Assembly: GCF_905147365.1 (NCBI RefSeq)
Contig: NC_056417.1
Location: 12,050,501-12,114,500 of the forward strand
Length of the DNA: 64,000 bases
Direction of reading: 5' to 3'
Origin: Aricia agestis
Taxonomy: Eukaryota; Arthropoda; Insecta; Lepidoptera; Lycaenidae
The position numbers and the translations under genes are program-made. The first letter of the stretch is position 1. Each line of letters starts with the position of its first letter. Shown piece by piece: positions 1 to 11,660 of this stretch. Under the pieces are notes generated by a model. The model was not told where the DNA came from, did not search any database, and saw only the letters and a list, made by a program, of their open reading frames with translations.

Positions 1-266
1 AAGTTTTGTGTTTGTTTTATTTTGGCAGTCGTCAGCGGTATTCCGTAATGATAAAAACTTGGGCGAGGGCCCGGGAAAGGACTTTTACAAATCGCCCTTA
101 TTTCTCACATCTATCTGATTAAATCCGATGATTTGTAAAAGATGTGTTATCATCTACATGCGTGAAATATTGAACAACAGATGGGTTTTTATTTCGATGA
201 TTTAGCAAACTCGCTGCTAAGATGGCTATGGAGAATAACCATAGAGAGAAAATATATAAAACATAA

Positions 267-284
267 GGGGGGGGGGGGGGGGGG
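267..284 (+). repeat. Homopolymer (G)18
   Basis: Eighteen consecutive G in an AT-rich setting. No gene is visible in 1-460. Confidence 0.9.
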
Positions 285-460
285 CAGTAAAATACACGTC
301 AATTTGGGGGATTTAAGAACCTGTTACCTACTCAGCGCAAAATGTTTTGTGTCATAATCAAACTAATTAATAAAAGCCAATTTTCATGAGTTTTTGTTTC
401 AATATACCGGACCTATCATCTTCTCGAAACAGGTAATTGGTATTTCCATTCCATTGGTAT

Positions 461-500
461 TGGTAGGCCCATTCATGCCTAAGCATGGCTCGCCCACGGC
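461..500 (-). mobile_element. SINE-A head fragment
   Basis: Reverse complement of gccgtgggcgagccatgctt onward, matching the first 40 bp of the SINE-A copies at 13746 and 50616 with a few changes. The body is absent. Confidence 0.65.
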
Positions 501-772
501 TTTATAATATAAATTATGTAAAGCAGGCAGACGATTAAATATTTGTTAATTATTATCTGTATTTACCTGTTTAATCTAACTTTTTTAATCAATAAACGTG
601 TTTATTTAAGTAAATTTCTAATAGCTAGGCAGAGTAAGGCGCTAGGATAAAACGTGTAACTGCACCGCAGGCTGAAAAAGATTGGGAACCCCTGGATTAA
701 GACATTTTCTCCCGATCCCGAAAAATAGTAGGTATGCGTTGTAAAACTTTTCTACTTCTACCACAAAGAAAT

Positions 773-911
773 AACTTATCTGACAGTACCTACGACTATT
801 CTCTATCAAGTTAAGTCGTGGATAGCCTGTCCGGCACTTATTGGGAAGTGGTGAAACAGCTCCTTAATATCAACTTGATAGATAGAGTATTGAGTATCTG
901 TCAGATAAGTT
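773..911. repeat. Palindromic MITE-like element
   Basis: Left arm 773-812 (aacttatctgacagtaccta) and right arm 872-911 (inverted) enclose about 60 bp. The loop piece (gtggatagcct...gtggtgaaacag..cctta, ~827-870) recurs in direct orientation just outside the right arm (912-957). Confidence 0.7.
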
Positions 912-1106
912 ATGGATAGCCTAATCGTCGGAAGTGGTGAAACAGACCCTTAAGATAGTTTAAATTTATTATATTCTATTTTAATCAGTTTTTCTATCCT
1001 TTATTGAAACTTTTTTAGCTAAATCTACCTGGTAGCTAATAATTCTTTAGCTGCTCATTGACGTATATTAAATTACATACCTACATAAGCTCGTTATAAT
1101 CTCTCT

Positions 1107-1370
1107 GACGACCTTTGTGGCTCAGTTAGTGGCGCGTTGGTAGCGCAAGCTGGGGTTCGCGGGTTCGAATCCCGCCGACGGAACAAAAAGTTTTCAATGT
1201 TCCTGGGTCTTGGATGTGTATTAAATATATGTATAATATAATACAAATCTTAAATATATATTTACTTAATATAAAAGTATTAAATATATTTTCGTTGTCT
1301 GGTACCCGTAACACAAGTCCTTCGGGTACTTAGCACGGGGCCAGACTGACGTGGTGTGATGCGTCCATAG
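1107..1370 (+). mobile_element. SINE-C (tRNA-headed)
   Basis: tRNA-like head (ggctcagttagtggcgcg and B box gggttcgaatcc), then the body (aaaaagttttcaatgttcct) and a 3' part with gtccttcgggtacttagcac. A second copy lies inverted at 40106-40366. The head's ends do not pair as an acceptor stem, so it is a SINE promoter rather than a tRNA gene. Confidence 0.8.
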
Positions 1371-2260
1371 ATAATATTATTATGTATTTTAATAATTTCA
1401 TCCAAGATGTTTTAATCAGTGAGTCCACATTTACCCAGCGTTTTAATAAAATTTTCACTTTATATAGTAAAGTCAATCTCGATAATCCAGCTCCATATAA
1501 TAGATGTGACGTACGGCCGGACAGGACAAATTTATAGCGTTAAACCCTGAAAAAAGGACTAAGGTCTGTATTATTTTATGTCGGGCACATTTTAGAGCCC
1601 GGGCGCGTACTAAAATATTTACAGACATACATTAACAAGAATGAGCACACGAAAACTGAAGTAACATTTTGTTTTATTAGATAATATAAAACTACTTTAA
1701 GATTCAAAACTTTGCTTTAAAATTTAAATATCTAATTAAGACGCCTCCCCTACGGAGACACCGTAATTTACCGTTTTTAGAGCCTAATCTCATAATTTGA
1801 AGGCTATAAAATTATAATAAAAATACAGCAACAATCTTCAGTAAGTATATGTTTCCTTTCATAGTTATTAATTTTCTGTTTGTTTTTATACTTACTCATG
1901 GTATCAGCTTTCATAGTAATACCAATTTATTTTAATTCAAGCATACATTCAGTACTGTTGTCTTTTTTGGCATGCCTAGAATCTTGAGAAAAAATATTTC
2001 TGATCCTTTCCACGCCGCAAGAAGCTTTAATCATCAGAAGACTCCACTAAATCCGCAAAGGAAACCCCTCTGACCTCAGACGTTTTAACTAAATCGATTC
2101 CCGGTGAAAAACGTTCACCTTGTGATATTTGTGAAACAGCCCACGAAGGGACGCGGACGGGACAATCAGGATAGGGACATAAAGAAGTCGACAAAAGGGA
2201 CCGGTCTTGTGATACCGAGGGTTGAGTCAACAAGATCATGATATTTGCACTAGAGTCTAA
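1371..2260. other. AT-rich DNA, no gene seen
   Basis: No splice-supported coding region or repeat shared with the rest of the window was recognised. Short open frames at 2027-2239 have no recognisable motif. Confidence 0.5.
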
Positions 2261-2416
2261 GGCCGGTATAAATAGTCAGTACTCAAGATGCATCTCGGTC
2301 TCAAGACACAGTTCAGGCTCTGTGATTGGTTGGCTGTCAAAATTTGTACCAATCACAGAGCCGAACCGCGTCTTGAGACCGGGTCACATCTTAAGTATTG
2401 ACTATTTATACCAGCC
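2261..2416. mobile_element. Palindromic MITE
   Basis: Long inverted arms: ggccggtataaatagtcagt (2261) pairs with its imperfect complement ending 2416, and the match runs about 50 bp inward, including gtctcaagac. The 62-codon ORF across it is an artefact of the palindrome. Confidence 0.85.
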
Positions 2417-2445
2417 TAGAACATACAATTCATACTTCCATGCTT

Positions 2446-2884
2446 CCATACTAATATTTTAAATGCGAAATTGTGTCTGCCTGTCTATTTGTCTGTTACC
2501 TCTCACACCCAAACCGCTTAACCGATTTTTCTAAAATTTGGTATTCTTATATCTAAAAATTGCACGAAATTGAGAACTCAAATTCCATATCTCAAAAACG
2601 ACTGAACTGATTTTGATGAAACTTGCAGTATTCCCTAAGTTGAACAATAACTCGTACAACAAAAAAATAATTATTTAAATCGGACTTATAGTTCCGGAGA
2701 TATACGAGCACAAACATAAAAACATACATACATACATACACTTGAAATTTTGCACATATTTTGTTCAGATGCTGATACAGACTAACATATTACGAGTATA
2801 TGTACGAAAACGGGGCAGTTCTGAAAATATTACATACATACGCGTCGAATTGATGACCTCCTTTATTTGAAGTCGGTTAAAATG
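2446..2884 (+). mobile_element. Helitron-like/non-autonomous repeat fragment
   Basis: Starts tccatactaatattttaaat, the start seen in many units here, and ends gaagtcggttaaaatg. The inner part (caaatttt...tcggagatat; cagatgctgatacagac) recurs inverted at 45585-45925. Confidence 0.7.
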
Positions 2885-2979
2885 ATTTGAAATAAAAAAA
2901 TAGGATTGTATGTATAGCCAGATATATAAGTTAGATGATGAAGTAGGTAAGTTATAAGGTTTGCTCAAATATAAGGAAA

Positions 2980-3092
2980 AAAATCGGCCAAGTGCGGTTT
3001 GGACTCGTGCACAAAGAATTCCATACTAGAGCAGAAATAGACAAAAAATGTGTTTTTTGTATGGGAGCCTTTGGGTCCGGAACCCTCAAAAT
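2980..3092 (-). repeat. 'GGGTTCCGTA / TTGGCCGATTTT' repeat fragment
   Basis: Reads aatcggccaagtgcggtttg and then tgtatgggagcc, the terminal portion of a family with copies at 12231, 30151, 36005, 44644, 50236 and 63901. Confidence 0.7.
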
Positions 3093-3475
3093 GAGGAATT
3101 ACTCTTAGGTTGTAAATTATTAGTAACCCACTCCATTCACTCATGTATTCAATAATTATTATATTACAGTACAATTGGACAATATAACATAACATAATGT
3201 TAACATATGAGCCTGTAAATGTAGAAATTATACAATCTAGAAAACAAGTGTTTATGATAATATCATAAACAGGTCATATTTTACATCTAATTTCATAAAT
3301 TATTACTCAATCCAAACATTAATATAATATGATTGTATTGCAAATTACTAATTAGAATTTATGTGATATTCCCAAACTTTTGGAAGTAATACAAATATAA
3401 TTTACTGTATGAAAGTTTAGTTTAAATTTTTAACGGACCCTAAATCATGATATTTAACGTGTAGATTTTGACGAC

Positions 3476-3600
3476 AGGATTGGTGATGCTCTGATCATGT
3501 CCCGGGAAAGGACGACATGTGTATGTATGTCGAAAAATGTACGGTTCATGCAATTTAAATTTCAACACAACGAAGTTGCGACTTGCAAGTGAACATCTAG
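3476..3600 (+). mobile_element. Helitron-like 3'-end fragment
   Basis: Shows tcccgggaaagg and aaaatgtacggttcatgc, then cgaagttgcgacttgcaagtgaacatctagt, as in other Helitron-like 3' ends here. The 5' part is not recognised. Confidence 0.5.
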
Positions 3601-3602
3601 TA

Positions 3603-3791
3603 GTGTTTCCCAACCTTTTTCTGCCACGGACCCCCAGGAAGTAAAGCACAGTTTTCACGGACCCCCTTAATAAAATAAACAGCAAAAAAATCGGATTACG
3701 TATCCAGAGATATCCAGAGATGACATCGCGGACCCCCAAACGTATACTCGCAGACCCCAGGGGTCCGCGGACCACAGGTTGTTAAACACTG
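3603..3791. mobile_element. hAT-type MITE with 8-bp duplication
   Basis: Terminal inverted repeats gtgtttcccaacc and ggttgttaaacactg, with internal 'cacggaccccc' repeats. ATCTAGTA flanks both sides (3595-3602 and 3792-3799). The left end lacks the first CA that the right end shows, so the duplication and the terminus overlap. It sits at the CTAGT end of a Helitron-like fragment (3476-3600). Confidence 0.75.
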
Positions 3792-4320
3792 ATCTAGTAT
3801 ATATTTTAGAGTTCCGTCCATTTTAAATGTTACCATCATTTTACAGTTTTCTAATTTTAAGCACGGTGGGTCCAAAGTGAAGTGACCCAATCTGTTGCGG
3901 TAGATTTATTATTCATAATGCGATGCTCAATAAAACCAATATCAAGTTTAAAACTGCTGCTCTTGATTTACGTTCCGTATGCGTTGAGAGGGTTAAACGC
4001 GGTACGTTATTCTGTAGGGTTAACATTCGATAGCCGCGTAATCCTTTTTGTTACTCGGTCCCTGTTAAGAATTTGAGTATTAACCCACATGTTTTTTATT
4101 GAGTTATGAATGCAGTCTTGTTCTAAACAAGCTAAAAGCTAAGCTTTGTGAGGGCTCGCGTCGTCACACCTTGACTGACCGATGATAACACATCTACATA
4201 TACATAAATAAAAATTACTATGTTAAAGCACAAATCAATAGGCGTGATAGTTTTTCCGTAAAGTGTACCACAAAATGTTAAGATTGTGGGATATACTAGG
4301 GCTCTCTTCGCTCGCCCTGA

Positions 4321-4506
4321 TTAGGCTGATTTTCCACCAGAGCTGAGCGGAGCTGTGTTGCGAGGAATGTGTTTTTAAGAACCAATAGCATCGCCGCGCT
4401 GAGCGATGTCATGGCAAAGTCATGTCAATGAAGCGATTCTATTGGTTTTCAAAAACACATTCCTCGCAACACAGCTCCGCTCAGCTCTGGTGGAAAGGCA
4501 GCCTAA
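4321..4506. mobile_element. Palindromic MITE (TTAGGCTG ends)
   Basis: Inverted arms of about 70 bp with few mismatches: ttaggctgattttccaccag... and ...ctggtggaaaggcagcctaa, including gagcggagctgtgttgcgag. The flanks allow a TTA/TAA target duplication. Confidence 0.88.
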
Positions 4507-5367
4507 TGACTCATCTTCGGTAGAAACGCAGCCAGAAAAAGAACATGATTGCATTCATAACCATGTGATCTGATGGTTGAGCTTGACATACACCACCAAA
4601 TTACGTTGATCCGTCATCTGCCTCTGATAGTACTTCTGCTCGAGACTGTACGCATAGAAACACATAGTGGGTACATACCGCGACTATAAACGGAGGTGTA
4701 TTTCAGGATTAGGAATGCGAGCAACATTTGCGTCCAAGGTGCCGTACAAGTGTTGTTTTTTAGTATAAATATAGGTCTATGAGTAACTGAACTACAGACT
4801 TAAGCACGCAGCAAGAGTTTGTCTAATTACACTAAGCTAACTTGTAAGGGTTAGTTCACATTGTAACGTGACTAGGCAAGAAATAGGGAATACGCTAAGG
4901 TGCGCTGAGCAGAGGGCGCTATTAGCACTTTTAGTAATTATAATCCGACTTAATCCGACATGTTGCACACGTCATATCGGAATATTGACATAAAAGTCGT
5001 CAAACGTCGGAAAAACTTTGTTTGCTGTTTTTTTTTTTTTTTTTCGAAAGGGTCTAAGCTACTGGTCTGGTTAAGACCATGGTAGTTTAATCGTGGCTAT
5101 AACTAGTGTGTTGCTAGTTGGTTTGGAAATAAACAATGAGGGGGGCCTGGCCCCCTCCCCTAAAGTCACACGTGTGACATTCTAGACGGGCAATATTGGG
5201 GAGAGCTACGAAAATAAGCTATTTTTATCTGAAGTGGGGATTGTTTGCTGTGTATGCTGGTGCTGCACTCTAGCGTGAAAACATTGAAGTAAAATATCCT
5301 ATGGTGTATAAAATTCATTTCTGCCAAAACTGTCACTTAGCTGGCCCCTAGACGATCAATTATATTG
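4507..5367. other. No gene seen
   Basis: AT-rich with a T run at about 5030-5044. No coding or repeat family recognised. Confidence 0.5.
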
Positions 5368-5650
5368 TGCAATATCACGCTTCAATTTTATTGAGCAGTT
5401 TATTTGACAATAAAGGCGGCCAACCCACCGCGGCGCACGGAGAGGCTGCGCGCGTGCGTCAAGCTTCGCTTTGTAAGAAAATATATTATGTGACTGTGTC
5501 CACTGCAACCCACGCACACGCTACGCACGAATTGTGTCAAGTCGAAGAAATAAACCCATGCACATCCACGCGTGCGCGTGGCCGTGCACAGCGTGCACCG
5601 CGGTGGGTTGGCGGCTTTAGATTGAAGGCGCGCGATGTTATTGAACACAA
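5368..5650. mobile_element. MITE with GC-rich inverted arms
   Basis: Arms ggcggccaacccaccgcggc (5415) and its complement ending 5615, flanked by a weaker outer pairing (caatatcacgcttcaat / attgaaggcgcgcgatgtt). Open frames on both strands here only mirror the inverted repeat. Confidence 0.7.
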
Positions 5651-6689
5651 CAACCGTCTGGGGTTGATATTGATCAACCCTAGACGATCGATAATAATAT
5701 TACGAAATATTTTTTATTGCATTTTTTTAGATAAGTAACTCTGGTTTTAATGTCAAAAGAAGTGTCTGTAACAAAAATAAATAAGCATGCACCCATATGA
5801 CCCCTACCTAAATCATCAGTAATTGACGAAGAAGCCAATGACGATGATGACTCTATGTGATACAAAAAACTAATACCATCAAAGAGCCAGAATTAGTGAT
5901 GGCACGGTAATCCCACAATCGGCATCAAAAGAAAATGGCCGATACGACAAAGGCGCTCCACTAATCCGCCATAAATCAGGAATATAATGTTATTTTTCCG
6001 TGATAAGTAGACGATCAGTAGAACACGCCATGGATTATATCCCCATCATGAGATTAAGGGTGTTTATGGAATGGCGCAATATGGCTTATGTGGTTTGAGA
6101 CGTAAAAAATCTGTGAAAACATGGGGATTGGGGACTGAAAAGATTTATTGACAGGCGGTTTCACAGTGTTTTATGAAGTGTGTATTGTATTATAAAGTTA
6201 ACGGCTGCACTCAGATATAATAGTAACTTAAGAATAATGAAATTAACATTAGGACTTATGCTCTAGGTATATTATTTATGTCAAACACTTAATTTATTAA
6301 TTAATTAAGTTATCACAATGACCCCTGTCTGGGAGGTTGCCGTATCCATCCTGGCTAACAAAAGTTGGTACTTGGTGGGAATTAGCGTTGGGCCAACAAA
6401 CAATCCCAACTTCATCCAGACAAAGGAACCCGTTAAAAATAACTGCAATAAACCTGCTGTACGTGCTGCAACTGTTGTCGATTTTTTATTTATTTGGTGG
6501 TTATTTAATTACTCTGTTCGTGAATCGTGGACAGCGGGGCTATCACGTGAATGGCGATGGGTGTCTATGGTAAAAGATACTAACAAATTTTTTGTCCGTT
6601 TTTCTCAGCAGGCTACTTTCCGAAAAGATATCATTGTAACTTGACTTGACGATAATAATAATTTACTTAATTATTTTTTTTTAATTATT
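5651..6689. other. No gene seen
   Basis: A 108-codon frame at 6318-6644 has no recognisable motif and an overlapping second frame; not accepted as a gene. Confidence 0.45.
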
Positions 6690-7005
6690 TTTTTTTATGA
6701 TATAAGGGGGCAAACGAGCAAACGGGTCACCTGATGGAAAGCAACTTCCGTCGCCCATGGACACTCGCAGCATCAGAGAGCTGCAGGTGCGTTGCCGGCC
6801 TTTTAATAGGGAATAGGGGAGGGTAGGGAAGGGAAAGGAATTGGGGAGGGTATGGAAGGGAATAGGGTAGGGGATTGGGCCTCGGGTAAACTCACTCACT
6901 CGGCGAAACACTGCGCAAGCGCTGTTTCACGCCGATTTTCTGTGAGGACGTGGTATTTCTCCGGTCGAGCCGGCCCATTCGTGCCGAAGCATGGCTCTCC
7001 CACGT
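6690..7005 (-). mobile_element. SINE-A copy
   Basis: Complement of a family beginning cgtgggagagccatgcttcg, with a polypyrimidine core of ccctayyc steps, the block ggcaacgcacctgcagctct, gtgtccatgggcgacggaag, and an A-rich tail (T run at 6690). TAATAATTTACTTA occurs on both sides (~6655 and ~7020), a candidate target duplication. Confidence 0.88.
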
Positions 7006-7957
7006 ACAAATAATTAATTAATAATTTACTTACCCATTCAAAATTATGTGTATACGTATGTCTGAGGTATGAAAGTATTTTTTGCGTCTTTTACATTTTC
7101 ACTTCCCCTATGGACAGACCTATGAAAAATAAAAGGTGGCATCTATTTAAATTTTTTTTTTGTAAAAAGAAAAAAAATTAATATAGATGGTGTAACTTTT
7201 ATTTGCATTAAAGAAAAAATCTTTCACAAAAACTTAAAAATTATGAAAAAATACTATGGTTTTGCAAGGGAATTAATGTTTATTTCCTATGAAATTGGTC
7301 CGTTTAGTCGACTGGGCGTAAATAGTGAGTTTCCAGACGACCCATGCCAAGGGAAATATGTATAAATCCCGTTTAAAACGTGCTAGCAACTTGACAAAAC
7401 TGAAGTCAAGTGACTATAACCTGATCTATTTGCCACAACAGCTTTAATTCGCTTGTAGTAAGTGCCAGAAGAATATTCTAACTCTATGATATACTAGTAG
7501 AATAAATTATTAAATAGTAGAAGTAGAATAAATCGCAATAAACTCATAATACTAGCAATAAAATCTTAGTAAAATTGACTAAGCATTAACAACAGAACAT
7601 GCAAATAATTTCATTGAATAATGAGCAAAAATGAGATTTAAAAAAGGCGTTTAGCTGTTCAATCTTTAGTTACTTATAATAATTGTTTACCTTATCCTAG
7701 CAGTAATTTATAGGAGTCTAGCAAATATGCGAGTTATTGGCATAAACGACATTCGCACCGAACGCTGCATCCTTAACTATTTTTCTTGATTGGTTTGTAA
7801 ATTGTATCATATTTATGTTCGAAATTTTTATAAAATATTGCATACCAATTAAGCTATATTATTCATAAACAAATTCTTCTGCGACACGTGGAAATGCATT
7901 ATAAACGATAATAACAATAAATTGTAACAACGTCATGTAAACTAGTTTTGATAATTT
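7006..7957. other. No gene seen; AT-rich
   Basis: No supported gene or shared repeat. Confidence 0.5.
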
Positions 7958-8040
7958 AAAATTTTGTTGTTATTATTTTTAGCAATATTTCGCGATTTAT
8001 TTCGCGGAATATTGCTAAAAATAATAACAACTAAATTTTA
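7958..8040. repeat. Near-perfect hairpin
   Basis: gttgttattatttttagcaa through tttcgcg pairs almost perfectly with its complement ending ataataacaac, with a loop of about 8 bases. Probably a young small MITE; a stable RNA hairpin if transcribed. Confidence 0.85.
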
Positions 8041-8594
8041 AGCCATGGATTTCCGCAAAGTAACGCCTGATTCCATTAACTAGTTTAGATAATGTAAAAG
8101 AAGAGAAAAAGATAATGAAGTTAAAACAAATACTATTTTGGCTGTCGATACTTTTTCCGAAGTATATAATATTTCTTTTCATAATAAATCGGAATCGAAA
8201 AGCTAATGACACCAGATAAATAAAATAAACATGAGTTGGTAACATTATCAATTAGTTCTTAACTTTCTTATTATTCACGACGTTATCAAAAGAAGTATTT
8301 ACACGAAATTGTCATTATCAATAAATAATTACCATGACTTTAATTCTTACAACCAAACACAAAAGTAAAACGAAGAATTAATAATTTTTTTTATTCTTCG
8401 ATTTATATTATACACTGGATGCGCTTGCAACTCCGATTAAAAGTGTCCTATGTCCTTTCCCGGAATCAAAGTGTCTAAAATCTACATACTAAATTTTAGC
8501 AAAATGTTTTTTTTTATTTATGTAATTTGGGGCCGTCTATGGGCTGTTCGCCCATATCCTTTTTTTGCTATCTTTGTATATAGGTTTTTTATAC

Positions 8595-8956
8595 GCCTCC
8601 GTGGTGTAGTGGTATAGAGCGCGGCTCTTGACTCGGAGCCCGAGGTCGTGGGTTCGATTCCCGCGTTGGAAACATGTTATTTCCAAGTTTGGTTAGGACA
8701 ATGCAGACTGATCACCTGATTGTCTGACAAGTACGATGATCTATGCGTCGGATGGGCATGTAAAAAGTCGGTCCTGCGCCTGATCTCTCGCCAGTCGTGT
8801 CGGTCTTCCGTCCCACTGGGTTATGAAAGTAAAAGAATAGTGAGTGCTGTTGTGTACTGCGCACACACTTGGGCACTATAAAAATTACTCCTGCGTAGCT
8901 GGCCTGCTTTCAATGAAACTGGCCACCGTCACCGAAACCGGTTTGGGAGCTATTAT
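8595..8956 (+). mobile_element. SINE-B (tRNA-headed), full length with target duplication
   Basis: tRNA-like head gcctccgtggtgtagtggta with B box gggttcgattcccgc, body, and a 3' end ending gggagctattattata. The 13-bp duplication TATATAGGTTTTT is at 8577-8589 and 8957-8969. Further copies at 25046, 33238, 41550 and 52502. Confidence 0.92.
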
Positions 8957-9366
8957 TATATAGGTTTTTCGCACCAAGGATAATTGAATAAAGCCGGTGG
9001 TAGCCCAGTAGCATCAACGTTCAGAAAGTGTTTAAAAAAAACTTTATTAATTATTGTAATACCTAACCTAACTGTAATTGTAGTATTACTATTACAGTTC
9101 AGTGGTTTGGGCCTGCGTCAGTGTGTTTGTGTGCTTTACCTCTTCAGTAACAAACAAATAGAATAGATATACACCTTCGCATTTATACTACCTCTATTAG
9201 TATGGATATTGAGCTAGGCAAGTATTTTTATTGCGTCCTAAATGGAAATAGTTTTAATTAAAAATCAATTTAGGATCGATTAAGAGATAGTATAGTAGGC
9301 ACAGAAGGTATAAGGCTACGTTCAGATTATAAATATTGACACACTGATCACTGAACTGAAATTTCT

Positions 9367-9440
9367 AGGGCCTTGTTACACCCACCGACTAGTAGAGTGG
9401 CGAGTCAGTGCTCTCGTCGGCTCTGTGTAATCAGGCCTTA
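9367..9440. mobile_element. Short palindromic MITE
   Basis: agggccttgttacacccacc pairs with the complement in tgtgtaatcaggcctta. Resembles the MITEs at 9563 and 60819. Confidence 0.65.
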
Positions 9441-9562
9441 AATGTAAAAACCTAATTTTATTAGTACACACTGAGTTCATCACACAATGTGTGGAGACCG
9501 ATCCATCTGCTTGGACTGAAGTGACTGATTGCAGGCCAACCGGACTGAACTCGTGCACACAC

Positions 9563-9611
9563 TTAGGGCCGCGCCACACCGGATTAGGAATGGCCGCTCG
9601 AGGCGAGCACT
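9563..9611. mobile_element. Half of a TTAGGGCC-type MITE
   Basis: ttagggccgcgccacaccgg ... ggcgagcac resembles one arm of the 60816-60895 element. Confidence 0.55.
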
Positions 9612-9629
9612 TTTAGTGTCATGTAATTT

Positions 9630-9759
9630 TAAACTTTATCTTCATTATTGTAATACATAGTATCGCTTGAGAAATCGCGGCCGGCGGCCACGGGCGGCCG
9701 TAAACTTCTTAAGCGATACTATGTATTACAAATATTACAATAATGAAGATAAAGTTTAA
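9630..9759. mobile_element. Palindromic MITE
   Basis: Arms aaactttatcttcattattg...cgcttgagaa and ttcttaagcgatactatgt...aaagttt, about 45 bp each, with a GC-rich loop (gcggccggcggccacggg). Confidence 0.85.
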
Positions 9760-9763
9760 AAAA

Positions 9764-9825
9764 TTGATTCATAGGTAGACGGCGGACCTAAGTCATTTAG
9801 GCCCACCATCTGCCTATTAATCAAT
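9764..9825. mobile_element. M3-type MITE remnant (short palindrome)
   Basis: ttgattcataggtagacggc...gccaccatctgcctattaatcaa is a collapsed version of the 29445-29583 palindrome. Confidence 0.65.
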
Positions 9826-10129
9826 TTATTTGATGATAACATTACTGACCGGACCCAATGTGAACGAACCTTATAAAGTCGAATTAAATTTAGTCATCTT
9901 CTACGCACACAAAAGTAGCCGCTTGTGACTTCACAAGTTCACGTAATATATAAGAACCAAAAATACAATAACAAGAATTGTAAGTATGCGCTTCAAAATA
10001 AATAAAATAAATTATATGTACATAATATTTTCTTCAATATTTTTTTGTCTAAATAGACTACTAACTTTTTCACGAATTAAGTACCTACCTAAGTATGTAT
10101 AAAACCTGCAAACCTTCAAGAAGAGAGCG

Positions 10130-10168
10130 TATTCCTTCTTAAAAGGCCGGCAACGCACCTGCAGCTTT
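10130..10168 (+). mobile_element. SINE-A internal fragment
   Basis: ttccttcttaaaaggccggc and aacgcacctgcagct match the middle of SINE-A; both ends are missing. Confidence 0.6.
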
Positions 10169-10380
10169 CTCTGTTACAAGTGTCTTTTCGGGACTTAAAG
10201 TAATTTTATATTAAATTTAATCGCAGTTAGTTACTTGGTTGAGGCATAAATTTCGTATTTATTAAATGAATTTTAATATAATATAATATACCGTACATAA
10301 TATAATATACATACTTATAAATTATAATATAATTATTTTTAGATGAGGATGGATTTCTCGCACGATAATTATATTTTGTT

Positions 10381-11292
10381 ACTAGATGTCCCGCGCGGCT
10401 TCGCCCGCGTAAATTGGGAATTTTACAGAAACCGTACATTTTCCCATAAAATATTTCCCCCGTTTTTCCCACATTTTCCTGAGTTTCTTCGGTCGTATTA
10501 GTCTTAGCGTGATAATATAATATAGCCTATAGTCTTACTCGATAAATGATCTATCTAACACTGAGATAAGTTTTTAAATCGGACCTGTAGTTCCTGAGAT
10601 TGACGCGTTCAAGCAAACATACTATTCAGGTTTATAATATTAGGTAGGTATAGATTTTTTTAATTATCGCTTGACAAACTCGAGTCTCGATTTAAAAGCA
10701 TATGAAATGGTATAATATGGTAGTGATGATGATGATGATGAATGTAATTTGCATAGTAGCATTTCCTTTCTGTTCTTAAAACAACGCCGAAACTCCCAAA
10801 CTTGTATCTATAAAGAATCAGGAGTTCTCTCAGCACCTTCCGAACCACGGTATACCAGGTATATCTCGGTGCAAAATCTTACTTGTTGGTAGCATATGCT
10901 TAGAATACTTCTCACGAAACCGAAGTCACCACATGTTTCCCTATAAGTTTTGAGGAGTTTCCTCGATTACTTATGGATCCTTCATCAGATCACCATTTTT
11001 TTGAATATAATACCAAATTGGTATGATACCCTATATACCAAAAGAAAAATTTTGAAAATCGGTTAACAAACAGCGGAGTAATCGTTGAATATAAGAAAAC
11101 GAACATAACACCTCCCCCATTTTGGAAGTCGGTTAAAATTGTAGCCTATGTGTTATTCTGATGTATAAGCTATATTATTGTAAAGTTTCATTAAAATCCG
11201 TTCAGTAGTTTTTGCGTGAAAGAGTAACAAACATCCATACATCCACACATCCATACATCCAAACAAACTTTCGCCTTTATAATATTAGTAGG
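10381..11292 (-). mobile_element. Helitron-like element Hel-A
   Basis: Read on the minus strand it starts near tataatattataaaggcgaaagtttg-type sequence and ends with the hairpin acgcgggcgaagccgcgcgg followed by gacatctagt. Hairpin plus CTAG is the Helitron 3' end. Copies at 32131-33204 and ~56775-57568 (+). No Rep/helicase gene, so non-autonomous. The conserved MVRKVLRELLILYR frame is repeat sequence, not a gene. Confidence 0.8.
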
Positions 11293-11660
11293 AAGTAGGA
11301 TAGTAGGATTGATTCTAAAAATGTTGAATCTATAAAGTAAGGAACATTGTAAAAAAATGTGTAATATTATAAAAATTAAAAACATTAAATAAATAAAATT
11401 ATACGATTAAACTAATAATTACTTTATATACGCTTACTACTACTCCTGTTTATAACATTGTTTCATGTCGATAAATAAAACCTGAAATAAAAGCAGATAA
11501 CAAGAACAAGAAAACAGGCTTGAGGTGTCATCGTTCATTCTCAATTTGCATCTGACTGATACCACGCCGCGCTTCGATGGCTTACGAGTGAGTACTCATT
11601 TACTAACCAACTGAATATTCATATTCATCTATTCAACAATTCATTACAGGAAAATTTTAA

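Noticed and set aside
1107..1183. Possible true tRNA gene
   Set aside because: The A- and B-box-like parts are present, but the two ends do not form an acceptor stem and the SINE body follows directly; the same head occurs at 40106-40366.
5367..5738. 123-codon and 82-codon frames on opposite strands
   Set aside because: They cross the inverted arms of a MITE and have no family motif.
6318..6644. 108-codon frame MTPVWEVAVSILANK
   Set aside because: No recognisable domain, no splice or promoter support, and an overlapping second frame of similar length.
8595..8670. Possible tRNA gene in the SINE-B head
   Set aside because: The acceptor and anticodon stems do not pair well, and the head always comes with the same SINE body and a target duplication.
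10660..10848. Conserved frame MVRKVLRELLILYR also at 32566
   Set aside because: Both lie in Hel-A copies; the third copy (57070-57240) does not preserve it as a good frame. Codon-level constraint is not evident.
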